From Streptomyces prunicolor NBRC 13075 (lineage in GTDB: Bacteria; Actinomycetota; Actinomycetes; Streptomycetales; Streptomycetaceae), in contig NZ_BARF01000011.1 of assembly GCF_000367365.1 (NCBI RefSeq), positions 19,908-83,907 of the forward strand: a stretch of 64,000 nucleotides of DNA. Direction: 5' to 3'. Shown here one piece after another: positions 23,903-32,406 of this stretch. Position numbers and translations under genes: made by a program. Numbering within the stretch: the first letter of the stretch is position 1; the number at the start of each line of letters is the position of its first letter. A model generated the notes under the pieces. That model made no database searches. It was not told the origin of the DNA and saw only the letters and a program-made list of their open reading frames with translations.

Positions 23903-24994
23903 ATGGCATCGAACGCACTCGACTCGTACGTCGGCCTCGGCCGCAGTGGTCTCAAGGTGAGCCCCTTCTGCCTCGGGGCGATGAACTTCGGCGAGGACGG
24001 CGGCTTCGGCACCGGTGTCGAGGAGTCGGAGAAGATCCTCCAGACCTACCTCGACCGCGGCGGCAACTTCATCGACACCGCGAACTTCTACACGAACGGC
24101 CACTCGGAGGCCATCCTCGGCGACTTCCTCACCGCCCACCCCGGCCTGCGCGACCGTCTGGTCCTGGCCACCAAGTTCTACGGCAACCTCTACCTCGGCG
24201 ACCCCAACGGCGGCGGCGCGAGCCGCAAGGCGATCATCGGCCAGCTGGAGGACTCGCTGCGCCGCCTCCGTACCGACTACATCGACCTGTACTGGCTGCA
24301 CAGCCACGACCGTTCCACGCCGGTCGAGGAGACCCTGCGCACGCTGGACGACCTGGTGACGGCGGGCAAGATCCGTTACGTCGGTTTCTCGGACACTCCG
24401 GCCTGGTTCACCGCGAAGGCTCACACCATGGCGCTGCTGCGCGGCTGGACGCCCGTCACCGCACTCCAGATGGAGTACTCGCTCCTGGAACGCACCATCG
24501 AGGGCGAGTTGATCCCGCTGGCCCAGGACGCCGGGATGGCCGTACTGCCGTGGGGCCCGCTCAAGAGCGGTTACCTGTCCGGGAAGTACACCCGAGACCA
24601 GTCAACTCCCGTCGACACCAAGCGCGCAGCCCTTCTCGGTGCCCCAACTCCCGCCCAGTTCAAGGTGATCGACGCCCTCGCCGAGGTGGCCGAGGAGGTG
24701 GGCGCGACCTCCGCCGCCGTAGCCCTGTCCTGGGTGCAGTCCCGCCCCGGGATCACCTCCACCCTCATCGGCCCCCGCACCCTGGCCCACCTCGAAGCCA
24801 ACCTCACCGCCCTGGACGTCGACCTCACCCCGGCCCAGACCGCGACCCTCGACGAGGTGTCCACGCCGACCCTCAACTTCCCCCACGACCTCAACCATCA
24901 GGTCGGCGACATGCTCAAGTACGCGGGGGCGACGGTGGACGGGGTGCCGAGCGCGGTGTATCCGCCGTTGGCGCAGAGCGCTGTGCGGTACTGA
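23903..24994 (+). CDS. Aldo/keto reductase
   Basis: 363 residues, ATG 23903 with GGGAG upstream. TIM-barrel reductase with the tetrad Asp (NFIDTANFY), Tyr (same motif), Lys (LATKFYG) and His (YWLHSHDRS); NADPH-binding region near GITSTLIGPRTLAHLEANL. Related to YajO/YccK-type reductases acting on aldehydes and ketones. Probably regulated by the divergent AraC protein. The final codons plus stop are the first unit of a tandem repeat that continues into the 3' flank. Confidence 0.92.
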   Translation: MASNALDSYVGLGRSGLKVSPFCLGAMNFGEDGGFGTGVEESEKILQTYLDRGGNFIDTANFYTNGHSEAILGDFLTAHPGLRDRLVLATKFYGNLYLGDPNGGGASRKAIIGQLEDSLRRLRTDYIDLYWLHSHDRSTPVEETLRTLDDLVTAGKIRYVGFSDTPAWFTAKAHTMALLRGWTPVTALQMEYSLLERTIEGELIPLAQDAGMAVLPWGPLKSGYLSGKYTRDQSTPVDTKRAALLGAPTPAQFKVIDALAEVAEEVGATSAAVALSWVQSRPGITSTLIGPRTLAHLEANLTALDVDLTPAQTATLDEVSTPTLNFPHDLNHQVGDMLKYAGATVDGVPSAVYPPLAQSAVRY

Positions 24995-25050
24995 GCGCTG
25001 TGCGGTGCTGAGGTGAGGGCCGTGCGGTACTGAGGGTCGCGCGGTACTGA
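24978..25050 (+). repeat. Stop-spanning tandem repeat at aldo/keto reductase end
   Basis: Four copies of a 16-17-bp unit ending GTGCGGTACTGA (24978-24994, 24995-25011, 25018-25033, 25034-25050, with a 6-bp interruption after copy 2). The TGA of copy 1 is the gene's stop codon; the later copies carry the same TGA in shifted frames. Confidence 0.85.
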
Positions 25051-25060
25051 GCGCGGGGAG

Positions 25061-25798
25061 TCAGGCCTGGGCGGTGGGTCGTACGACGATCTCGTTCACG
25101 TCGACCGCGGCCGGCTGCTCGATCGCGAAGGCGACGGCCCGGGCGATCGCGTCGGGCGGGATCGCCAGCCGGTCCCGCATGTCCGTGATCTGCTCCCTGA
25201 CCCGGCTGTTCGTCGAGGCCTCCGCGAAGCCGGTGGCGATCACGCCGGGGGAGACGGTGGTCACCCGCACCGAGTCGCCGGCCTCCTGGCGCAGCCCCTC
25301 GCAGATGGCCCGGACCGCGAACTTGGTGCCGGCGTACACGGCCATGTTCGGCGCGACACGGAGCCCGGCGGTGGACGCGGTGGTGACGAAGTGGCCGGAG
25401 CCCTGCGCGCGGAAGACCGGCAGCGCGGCGGCGATCCCGTGCAGCAGCCCCTTCACGTTGACGTCGACCATCTCGTCCCACTCGTCGACCCGCAGATCGT
25501 CGAGGGGTGAGATCGGGCCGACGCCCGCGTTGCCGAACAGCACGTCGAGCCGCCCGAACCGCTCACGGGCCAGCGCGACCAGGGCGTGCAGATCCTCGCG
25601 CCGGGTCACGTCGGTGCGGATCGGTACGGCGACACCGCCCGCCTTCTCGATCCGTGCCGCCACCTCCGCCAGCGGCTCCGTCCGGCGCCCGCCCAGCACC
25701 ACCCGGGCACCCCGCTCGGCCAGCAGCAGCGCGGTCGCCTCACCGATACCGCTGCCGGCACCGGTGATCGCCACGACCTTGCCGTCGATTCCGGACAT
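25061..25798 (-). CDS. Short-chain dehydrogenase/reductase
   Basis: 245 residues from ATG 25798 (MSGIDGKVVAITG) with ACAGGAG upstream. Classical SDR: cofactor motif TGAGSGIG at residues 12-19, NAGVG in mid-protein, catalytic Ser in TTASTAGL and YxxxK in YAGTKFA; the C-terminus VNEIVVRPTAQA is typical of YdfG-like enzymes. Arg residues after the second strand (GGRRTEP) point to NADP. Divergent from an XRE regulator with a compound inverted repeat between them, so it is probably that regulator's target. Confidence 0.92.
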   Translation of the reverse strand: MSGIDGKVVAITGAGSGIGEATALLLAERGARVVLGGRRTEPLAEVAARIEKAGGVAVPIRTDVTRREDLHALVALARERFGRLDVLFGNAGVGPISPLDDLRVDEWDEMVDVNVKGLLHGIAAALPVFRAQGSGHFVTTASTAGLRVAPNMAVYAGTKFAVRAICEGLRQEAGDSVRVTTVSPGVIATGFAEASTNSRVREQITDMRDRLAIPPDAIARAVAFAIEQPAAVDVNEIVVRPTAQA

Positions 25799-25874
25799 GG
25801 TGTTTCTCCTGTCATCCGTACGTTCACTCGCTACGTTCACTTGCTCGCTCGACTTCAGTGTGGAGCGCGTTTAG

Positions 25875-25909
25875 CCTGGTATCCAGAAGCTGCTTATTCT
25901 GGAACCAGG
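25875..25909. promoter_or_regulatory. Compound inverted-repeat operator between SDR and XRE genes
   Basis: Inner arms TCCAGAA (25882-25888) and TTCTGGA (25897-25903) around an 8-bp spacer, flanked by outer arms CCTGGT (25875-25880) and ACCAGG (25904-25909) offset by one base. It ends 13 bp before the XRE start and lies 77 bp before the SDR start. Confidence 0.55.
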
Positions 25910-25922
25910 GGTGCCACACGCG

Positions 25923-26726
25923 ATGTCGACCCAGCCGGACCAACGCCAGGACCAACGCCAGGAACTGGCCGCGTTCCTGCGCAGCCGCAGAGCGCGCGTC
26001 ACACCGGACGAGGTGGGCCTCCCGCGGACCGGTCGCCGTCGCACACCGGGTCTGCGGCGTGAGGAACTCGCCCTGCTCGCCGGCATCAGCGCGACCTGGT
26101 ACACGTACCTGGAACAGGGCCGGGAGATCCGCGCCTCCGAACAGGTCCTGGAATCCCTCGCCTCGGCCCTCCGGCTGAACCGGCACGAGCGCGGCCACCT
26201 GCTCCGGCTCGCCGGCCACCACGCACCGCCGGAGGACTGTGCGCCCTCCGCACCCCTCACCCCCGAGGTGGCCTCGGTCCCGCTCCTCCTGCACCCGCAC
26301 CCGGCGTACGTCATCGACGGCAACTACGACGTCCTCAGCCACAACCAGCCCGCCGTCGACCTGTTCCCGAACCTCACCGCACCGACGGACCGCCCGCCGA
26401 ACTTCCTGCGCTGGGTGTTCCTCGAACCCCTGGCCCGTCACGTCCTGGCCGACTGGGAACCCGAGGCGAGAGGCCTGCTGGCCCGTCTGCGCACCCTGTC
26501 CGGCCGGCACCCCGCCGACCCGCGCTACACCCGGCTGATCGAGGAACTCCACGAACACAGCGAGGAAGCCCGCACCTGGTGGCCCGACTACGAGGTGCAG
26601 GCCCGCCACAGCGGTCACAAACGCCTGCGCCCACCGGGCCGCACCACCCCGGTCACCTACACCTACACGGCCTTCCACCTGGCCGAGCAGCCGGAGCAGA
26701 CGCTGGTGATCTACTTTGAACAGTGA
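25923..26726 (+). CDS. XRE regulator with MmyB-like ligand domain
   Basis: 267 residues, ATG 25923 (AGGGG lies 11 bases upstream; GTG 25911 is possible). HTH in residues about 10-75 (TPGLRREELALLAGISATWY, TYLEQGREIRASEQVLESLA), then the MmyB-like domain (PAYVIDGNYDVLSHN, NFLRWVFLEPLARHVLADW). It is a paralogue of the regulator at 16695-17636. Divergent from the SDR gene, whose expression it probably controls through the inverted repeat just upstream of its own start. Confidence 0.88.
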   Translation: MSTQPDQRQDQRQELAAFLRSRRARVTPDEVGLPRTGRRRTPGLRREELALLAGISATWYTYLEQGREIRASEQVLESLASALRLNRHERGHLLRLAGHHAPPEDCAPSAPLTPEVASVPLLLHPHPAYVIDGNYDVLSHNQPAVDLFPNLTAPTDRPPNFLRWVFLEPLARHVLADWEPEARGLLARLRTLSGRHPADPRYTRLIEELHEHSEEARTWWPDYEVQARHSGHKRLRPPGRTTPVTYTYTAFHLAEQPEQTLVIYFEQ

Positions 26727-26781
26727 TCGTGGTTGATGGACGCCGGCACCTGAACGGCCGTCGAGGTCGGCCAGGACGCCG

Positions 26782-29778
26782 TCAGGGGATGTCCCGCAGT
26801 TCCTCCTCTATCTGCTCGATGAGGGGATGGTCCGCGGGGTGGATCCGTCCGTAGATCTTGCGTGCCGTCACCAGATCGTCCTGCCAGCGCTGGGGCAGTC
26901 CACCGGATTCCTTGAGGATCAGCGCCCTGCGGTAGCGGGCCTCGGCCACGTAGGGATGCTGGGCCCCGTACTTGCCGGTGTAGATGCCGATCGCGTTCGT
27001 GACCTCCGTCATCGCGGCCTCGCTGTTGCCCAGTTCGTGCAGCAGGTGCGAGTAGCGGACCAGGGCGCAGGCCCGGTCGGGGTGGTCCCGGTCGCCGTTC
27101 ATATGCGGTGCGGAGAGCACCTCGTCGAAGATGTGCTTCGCCTCCGCGAGCAGCCGCTCCGCCTCGCGTTCCCCCGGGAACGACCGCTCGCGTGCGGTGG
27201 CGGAGCGCCGGTCGCGGTGGCCCCGGAACCGCGCCGCCTGCTGGCGGAGCGTCTCGCCCAGATGGACGGACGAGGAGAGGACGACCGGGTGTCCGGCCGC
27301 GTACCCGGCGCGTTCCAGGATGTCCAGGGCGGTGCGCAGATGCTGTTCTGCTCCCTCCAGGTCGTGGGAGTCGAGCAGGGCCAGGCCCAGTGACTGGTTG
27401 ACGAACGCCATCGGGTTGCGGCGCGCGGGCTCGCTTCCGCCCGGGGTCCGCTCCAGGAAGTGCAGCGCTTCGCGGTGCAGGCTCACCGATTCGGTGAGCC
27501 GCCCCTGCCGCCAGCGGACCAGACCGAGATCGCACAGGCCGTCGGCCACCTTCACCGGGTTGGGTTCGTGCAGTCTGCGCAGGCGCAGCAGTGTCTGCTC
27601 CGCTGCCTCGGACGCCCCTTCGAAGTCGCCGAGTTCCCGCAGGACGCGCCCGAGCTGCATCCGGCTCTCCAGCGTGCGCGGGTCGCGGTCGCCGTCGATG
27701 CCGGCGCGGATCGCGAGCGCCTCCTCGGCGAATGTGCGGGCTTCGAGCAGTTCGGCGCTCAGCAGCTTGAGTTGGCTGAGCGAGACCAGGGTGTTGGCGA
27801 CGAGCGAGTTGCGGCGGCCGCCCAGCCCCTCGCGCTGTGCCAGGGCTTCCGTCAGCAGCCGTTCCGCCTCCGCGCGGTCGCTCTGCACGCGGAAGTACTC
27901 GCCCATGCTCTGCAACAGCGTCGAGGTGTTCTCGTCGACGACACCGAGCTCCCGGCAGTGGTCCAGCACGGCCCGGGCGTGCGGGAGCAGCTCGACACAC
28001 TGCGGCCAGGTCCCCTCCCGGTCCGGGTCCTCCGGGAACCAGCCGTTGACCAGGCACACCGCGGCCCGCGCGTGGTCGGTCTGCTCCGCGACGGACATCT
28101 CCTTGCGGATCACCGCCTGCACCTGCGCGTGCATCACGAGCTTCGCCTCGCCGGTCAGCAGCGAGGAGTTCCTGGCGGTCTCCCGGATACGGTGGCCGCG
28201 CGCCGGGTGCGCCACCTCGACGCGCAGCCGCTCCGGCAGCAGATCGGTGCGACCGCCGGCGGCCTCGAAGAAGTAGCCGGGGATGCCCTGCGGTGCCAGG
28301 AAGGCGCACAGCCGTAGCAGGAGGCCCACGACCTCGTCCTTCTCCTCGGCCTGCTTGAAGGAGAGGATCCAGGCGGGGGCGCCGCTGCGGCTCGCTTCCG
28401 GGCGGGTGGACGGAGCCAGCCGCGAGCGGATCTCCAGTGCCCGCAGATACCCCTCGATATCGGGATCGTCACGCAGCGACGCGGCCGCCGACTCCAGCGC
28501 GAGCGGCAGCCGGCCCAACTGGTCGACGATGCGCGCCAGTTCGACCTTGTCGTCGATGCCGCTCGCGTCGCTGAGGAAGGCCACGGCCTCCTCCGTGGTG
28601 AACGCCTCCAGGGCGATGCGGTGGCGCGGTGCGCTCCGCTGCCACACGGGGTTGACCGAGGTGATCAGGATCTGACCGCCGTCCCCGGCGTCCGGCAGCA
28701 GCTGGCGGATGGCGGAGTCGTCCTCGGCCCCGTCGTAGATCAGCAGCGCTCTGGTCCGGGGCAACTCGTGGGACAGCAACTGCTGGAGCGTCTGCTCGGG
28801 GTCACGGTCGTCGCCGTGCGCCGTGCCGCCCGCGGGCTGGTCACGGGCGGTGTGCAGGCGGTGCGCGAGATCGAGGAGGCTCGCGCGGGCGGTGGGGGCG
28901 TGCGCGGCCTCCACCCGCCAGATGACGTCGAAGAGGTCCTCGTACCGGCGGGCGTACTCGAGCGCCAGCCGGGTCTTGCCGATGCCGCTGAGCCCGTGGA
29001 TCGCGCACGTCCGTACGTCGCCCGTGACATTGACCGTGCCCAGGACCTCGCGCAGCAGGGCCAGTTCCCTGCGCCGGGCCGTGAAGTGCGAGGCACCGCG
29101 CCGGTCGAAGTTGCTGATCAGCGGGCCCAGCGCCGGATAGCGCGGCTCGACCTCGCCGACGACGTGCGGGGCCGTGTACGTCGGGAGCGGCACCGCGCCG
29201 GCCTGGTGCAGACGGGCGTCGACGGTGGCGGCCGCGTCGTCGGCGGAGCGCCCGGCCAGCGTCAGCACCTCGCAGCCGGCCCAACGCGTCAACGGCGGGT
29301 TGTGATGCGCGGTCACCAGAACGAGGGCTGATCGGCTGCGGCTGCGGGCGATGCGACTCAGCCCCGGACCCTGTCCCGGACGGTGATTCATGTCGTCCAA
29401 CATCCGGGAAACAATGATCAGTTCATGGTCCGGGGCCACCTCGGGAGGCGGCGGCACCTGGTGCTCCGCGGTCGCCCACGGCCGGGTGGAGGTCAGATAC
29501 CCGCTGCGGCGTAACCGCCAGGCCAGCCAGTGCGCCCACGGTTCGTCACCGTGCGGATGACTGATCAGCACCTGCGGCGGGAGCCCCTCGGCCTGTTTCT
29601 GGAAGGCGCGCCCGGAGTAGGCGCTGAGGCCGGTTCCCAGGGTCAGCAGACAGATCACCAGGAACTGCAGCCAGCCGTCGACGAACTTGACCCCGGCGAG
29701 GGCGCCCGCGGCGATCGCCGCGCCCGCGACCGCGAGCACCTGATTCAGACGTCGTGCGCCCCGACTGTTACGGCGCAT
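26782..29778 (-). CDS. Membrane STAND protein: TIR-like, NB-ARC, TPR
   Basis: 998 residues from ATG 29778 (GGGGGG upstream). Two N-terminal membrane helices (LAVAGAAIAAGALAGVKFV; LQFLVICLLTLGTGLSAY) are followed by a TIR-like domain at about 70-190 (VLISHPHGDEPWAHWLAWRL, ELIIVSRMLDD). NB-ARC ATPase: Walker A HGLSGIGKTRLALEYARRY near 315, Walker B RALLIYDGAED, GxP motif LGRLPLALES. Many TPR units fill the C-terminal half (LCDLGLVRWRQGRLTESVSL, FVNQSLGLALLDSHDLEGAE). The architecture is that of bacterial NLR-like signalling and antiphage STAND proteins and of Streptomyces FxsT-type proteins. Whether the TIR part is a catalytic NADase cannot be judged by eye. Three 29-bp iterons precede it. Convergent with the XRE gene. 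Confidence 0.85.
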   Translation of the reverse strand: MRRNSRGARRLNQVLAVAGAAIAAGALAGVKFVDGWLQFLVICLLTLGTGLSAYSGRAFQKQAEGLPPQVLISHPHGDEPWAHWLAWRLRRSGYLTSTRPWATAEHQVPPPPEVAPDHELIIVSRMLDDMNHRPGQGPGLSRIARSRSRSALVLVTAHHNPPLTRWAGCEVLTLAGRSADDAAATVDARLHQAGAVPLPTYTAPHVVGEVEPRYPALGPLISNFDRRGASHFTARRRELALLREVLGTVNVTGDVRTCAIHGLSGIGKTRLALEYARRYEDLFDVIWRVEAAHAPTARASLLDLAHRLHTARDQPAGGTAHGDDRDPEQTLQQLLSHELPRTRALLIYDGAEDDSAIRQLLPDAGDGGQILITSVNPVWQRSAPRHRIALEAFTTEEAVAFLSDASGIDDKVELARIVDQLGRLPLALESAAASLRDDPDIEGYLRALEIRSRLAPSTRPEASRSGAPAWILSFKQAEEKDEVVGLLLRLCAFLAPQGIPGYFFEAAGGRTDLLPERLRVEVAHPARGHRIRETARNSSLLTGEAKLVMHAQVQAVIRKEMSVAEQTDHARAAVCLVNGWFPEDPDREGTWPQCVELLPHARAVLDHCRELGVVDENTSTLLQSMGEYFRVQSDRAEAERLLTEALAQREGLGGRRNSLVANTLVSLSQLKLLSAELLEARTFAEEALAIRAGIDGDRDPRTLESRMQLGRVLRELGDFEGASEAAEQTLLRLRRLHEPNPVKVADGLCDLGLVRWRQGRLTESVSLHREALHFLERTPGGSEPARRNPMAFVNQSLGLALLDSHDLEGAEQHLRTALDILERAGYAAGHPVVLSSSVHLGETLRQQAARFRGHRDRRSATARERSFPGEREAERLLAEAKHIFDEVLSAPHMNGDRDHPDRACALVRYSHLLHELGNSEAAMTEVTNAIGIYTGKYGAQHPYVAEARYRRALILKESGGLPQRWQDDLVTARKIYGRIHPADHPLIEQIEEELRDIP

Positions 29779-29851
29779 GGGATCCCCCCGCCCAACACCG
29801 TTCCCCGTTTGGAAGAACAAGTATGAGGCGAAAAGCGGCTCTTGACGCCGT

Positions 29852-29932
29852 CGTTGCGCAAACCTCCTGTGAAACGCCGTCGTTGCGTAAACCTCCCGTG
29901 AAAAGCCTCCGTTGCGCAAACCTCCTGCGAAC
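29852..29932. repeat. Three 29-bp iterons upstream of the STAND gene
   Basis: CGTTGCGCAAACCTCC starts at 29852, 29881 (one T variant) and 29910, exactly 29 bp apart, each followed by TGTGAA-like sequence. Each copy contains TTGCGCAA, a perfect 8-bp palindrome (TTGCGTAA in copy 2). The array lies 74-155 bp upstream of the minus-strand STAND start in the 341-bp divergent gap (29779-30119), which holds no gene. The period is not a multiple of three and no single frame stays sensible, so a coding repeat is unlikely. Confidence 0.85.
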
Positions 29933-30119
29933 GGCCGACGCCGCGCCGCATGATGGCTGTCGCGTCGGCGAGCCGTTATCGTGACTCACCATCAAGTGGC
30001 TGGTCAGGTGTTTTTCCGGACGAACTCCCCCACCGTTTCGGGAGGGTGCGACGCAAGCTCGACGGGCCGAGCCGGCACCGGCGCAGCCGGCCGCGCAGCG
30101 TTTTGGAAAGGTGCCATCA

Positions 30120-32303
30120 GTGATCGACTCCGCTCCCCTTCTGCCGGGCCGTCAGCCGTTTCTGGACGACTCGGTGATCTGCCTGGCCGCGCCGTCGTTC
30201 GCGCTGTCACCCCGGGACGGACAGCTGCGGGGAACCGGGGTCGACGGCTTCTACGACCAGGACCAACGGCTCCTCCACACGCTCCGGTTGCTCGTCGACG
30301 ACCAGGAACCGGAGCACGTCGCGTATCGCACCGAGGGCTCCCGGGAGGCGTTCTTCCAGGCGGTGTGCCGGTCCTCCGAGGACCCGACCTCCGCGCCCTG
30401 GCTGCTGGTCACGCGGGAACGCGCGGTCCGGCGCCCGGACGTCGCGGTGACGGAGCCGGAGTCGGAAGCGGGTTCGGGTGACGTCGTTCTGGTGCAGAAC
30501 GTCGGCCCCGCGGCGGCGCGGTTCACCCTCTCCGTGGTGGCCGCCACCGACCTCGCCGACGTGGCCACGATCAAGGCGGGGGTCCCGGCCGCCGACATCC
30601 CCGGCGAACTGGGGGAAGGCCTCGCTCCGGAAGTGCGCTGGCACAGCCCGCGAGACAACAGCGAGGTCGTGCTTCGGGCCGAGCCCGCCCCGCTGAACGA
30701 CGGCGCGCTCGAACCGAAGATCACGCTGGACGACCACCGGCCCGGACTGGCCGAATTCCACTGGGAGTTGCTGCTCAAGTCGGGTGAAGAGTGGTCCGTA
30801 CGACTGGTGGTGCAGGGCAAGGCCACGACGGTGGCCGACTATCCGGTACCGCCGCGGCAGCCCGCTCCCTGGGGGCCGGTCGAGGTGACCGGGCACGAGC
30901 GCATGGCCGCTCTGCTCACGAAGGGGCTGGCCGACCTGGAGGCGCTGCGGCTGGCCGAGCCGACCGCTTCCGCCGACGAGCGCGAGAACCAGTTCGTGGC
31001 CGCCGGATGCCCGTGGTTCCTCGGCCTGTTCGGCCGGGACAGCATCTGGGCGGCCCGCATGATGCTGCCGTTCGGCACCGAGCTGGCCCGCGGCACCCTC
31101 CGGACCCTGGCCCGCCGACAGGGAAGGCACCACGACGCGTTCACCGACGAGGCCCCCGGGCGGATCCTGCACGAGCTGCGACCGACGGAGACCCGGCACG
31201 GGGACGGCCTGGTGCTCCCCGCCCGCTACTACGCGTCCGTCGACGCGACCCCGCTCTTCGTCGTCCTCCTGCACGAGGCCTGGAAATGGGGTCTCGCCGA
31301 GAAAGAGGTGCGGCTGCTGCTGCCGCAGGCCCGGGCAGCGATGGAGTGGGTCGCGGCCACCCTGGGCCCCGACGACCTGATCAGCTACGGCAAGGGCCGG
31401 GCCGACGGTCTCCTGCACCAGGGCTGGAAGGACTCGCCCGACGCGATCCGCGATGCCGAGGGGTGCCGCGTGGACCCGCCCATCGCCCTGTGCGAGGTGC
31501 AGGGGTACGCCTACCAGGCCGCCGTGGGCTACGCCGAACTCCTCACCGCGCTCCAGGACGACAAGAAGCAGGCACAGGTGTGGCTGGACCGGGCGAGCCG
31601 CATCCGTGCCGCCTTCCAGCGGTCCTTCTGGGTCGAGGAACCGGACGGCCGGCGCTATCCGGCCATCGCCGTCGACGGCGCCGGACGTCCCGTCACCGGC
31701 CGGACCTCCAACATGGGGCACCTGCTGAACTCCGGCATCCTCCAGAGCGAGGAGGAGCACCGGGCGGTGGCCGAGGCGCTCATGTCGGACGGACTGCGGA
31801 CACCCTGGGGGATCCGCACCCGTTCCGCGCACCTGGCCGGATTCAATCCGTTCGGTTATCACGGTGGATCGGTCTGGGCGCACGACTCCGCGATCGCCGT
31901 GCACGGGCTCGCCGCCACGGGGTTCGTCGACGAGGCCGCCACCCTGCTCGACGGGATGCTCGACGCGGCCCGGCACTTCGACCACCGGTTGCCCGAGCTC
32001 TACGCGGTCTACGCGAACTCGCGGTTCGACCGGCCGGCCCCGTATCCGCCGTCCTGCCGCCCGCAGGCCTGGGCGGCAGCCGCGGCGGCACTGCTCTGCT
32101 CCGCGATGCTCCGGGTGGACGCCGACGTCCCCGACCGCCGGCTGACGCTACGGCCGATCGCGCCCTCACGCATGGGCCTGGAATCCCCCTACGCTGTCCG
32201 GGGGTTGAGGCTCGGCGAGCGATCCGTCGACGTGACCGTCGACCTCCACGGCGGCGCGCAGGTCTCGGGCATCGACACCGAGGAGTGGCGCATCGACGCC
32301 TGA
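30120..32303 (+). CDS. Glycogen-debranching-type amylo-alpha-1,6-glucosidase
   Basis: 727 residues from GTG 30120, eight bases after GGAAAGG (GTG 30111 is too close). An N-terminal GDE_N_bis beta domain (LRGTGVDGFYDQDQRLLHTL) precedes an (alpha/alpha)6 glucosidase domain (FVAAGCPWFLGLFGRDSIWA, EVQGYAYQAAVGYAELL, GFNPFGYHGGSVWAHD). These are GH63/GH133-like proteins often called amylo-alpha-1,6-glucosidases; acid residues in GRDSIW and near GWKDSPDAI are probably catalytic. It is followed after a tandem repeat by a GT4 glycosyltransferase, so the pair may handle an alpha-glucan or trehalose/sucrose-type sugar. Confidence 0.9.
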   Translation: MIDSAPLLPGRQPFLDDSVICLAAPSFALSPRDGQLRGTGVDGFYDQDQRLLHTLRLLVDDQEPEHVAYRTEGSREAFFQAVCRSSEDPTSAPWLLVTRERAVRRPDVAVTEPESEAGSGDVVLVQNVGPAAARFTLSVVAATDLADVATIKAGVPAADIPGELGEGLAPEVRWHSPRDNSEVVLRAEPAPLNDGALEPKITLDDHRPGLAEFHWELLLKSGEEWSVRLVVQGKATTVADYPVPPRQPAPWGPVEVTGHERMAALLTKGLADLEALRLAEPTASADERENQFVAAGCPWFLGLFGRDSIWAARMMLPFGTELARGTLRTLARRQGRHHDAFTDEAPGRILHELRPTETRHGDGLVLPARYYASVDATPLFVVLLHEAWKWGLAEKEVRLLLPQARAAMEWVAATLGPDDLISYGKGRADGLLHQGWKDSPDAIRDAEGCRVDPPIALCEVQGYAYQAAVGYAELLTALQDDKKQAQVWLDRASRIRAAFQRSFWVEEPDGRRYPAIAVDGAGRPVTGRTSNMGHLLNSGILQSEEEHRAVAEALMSDGLRTPWGIRTRSAHLAGFNPFGYHGGSVWAHDSAIAVHGLAATGFVDEAATLLDGMLDAARHFDHRLPELYAVYANSRFDRPAPYPPSCRPQAWAAAAAALLCSAMLRVDADVPDRRLTLRPIAPSRMGLESPYAVRGLRLGERSVDVTVDLHGGAQVSGIDTEEWRIDA

Positions 32304-32372
32304 GGTTCTGGCACGACCTGTGGTTCTCGCACAACCGGAGGGTCTCGCACGACTTGAGGTTCTCGCACGACC
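32301..32372 (+). repeat. Four 18-bp units beginning at a stop codon
   Basis: The units start at 32301 (the TGA of the glycosidase), 32319, 32337 and 32355, with consensus TGAGGTTCTCGCACGACC; a fifth partial copy begins TGAGG at 32373. Because 18 is a multiple of three, TGA recurs in the original frame in the fourth and fifth units. Confidence 0.85.
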
Positions 32373-32406
32373 TGAGGCAGAGCGGTCCCCGAGGAGAGGG
32401 AGACAC

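Noticed and set aside
29852..29932. 29-bp repeats as a CRISPR array
   Set aside because: The copies are contiguous with no spacers, only three in number, and there are no cas genes nearby.
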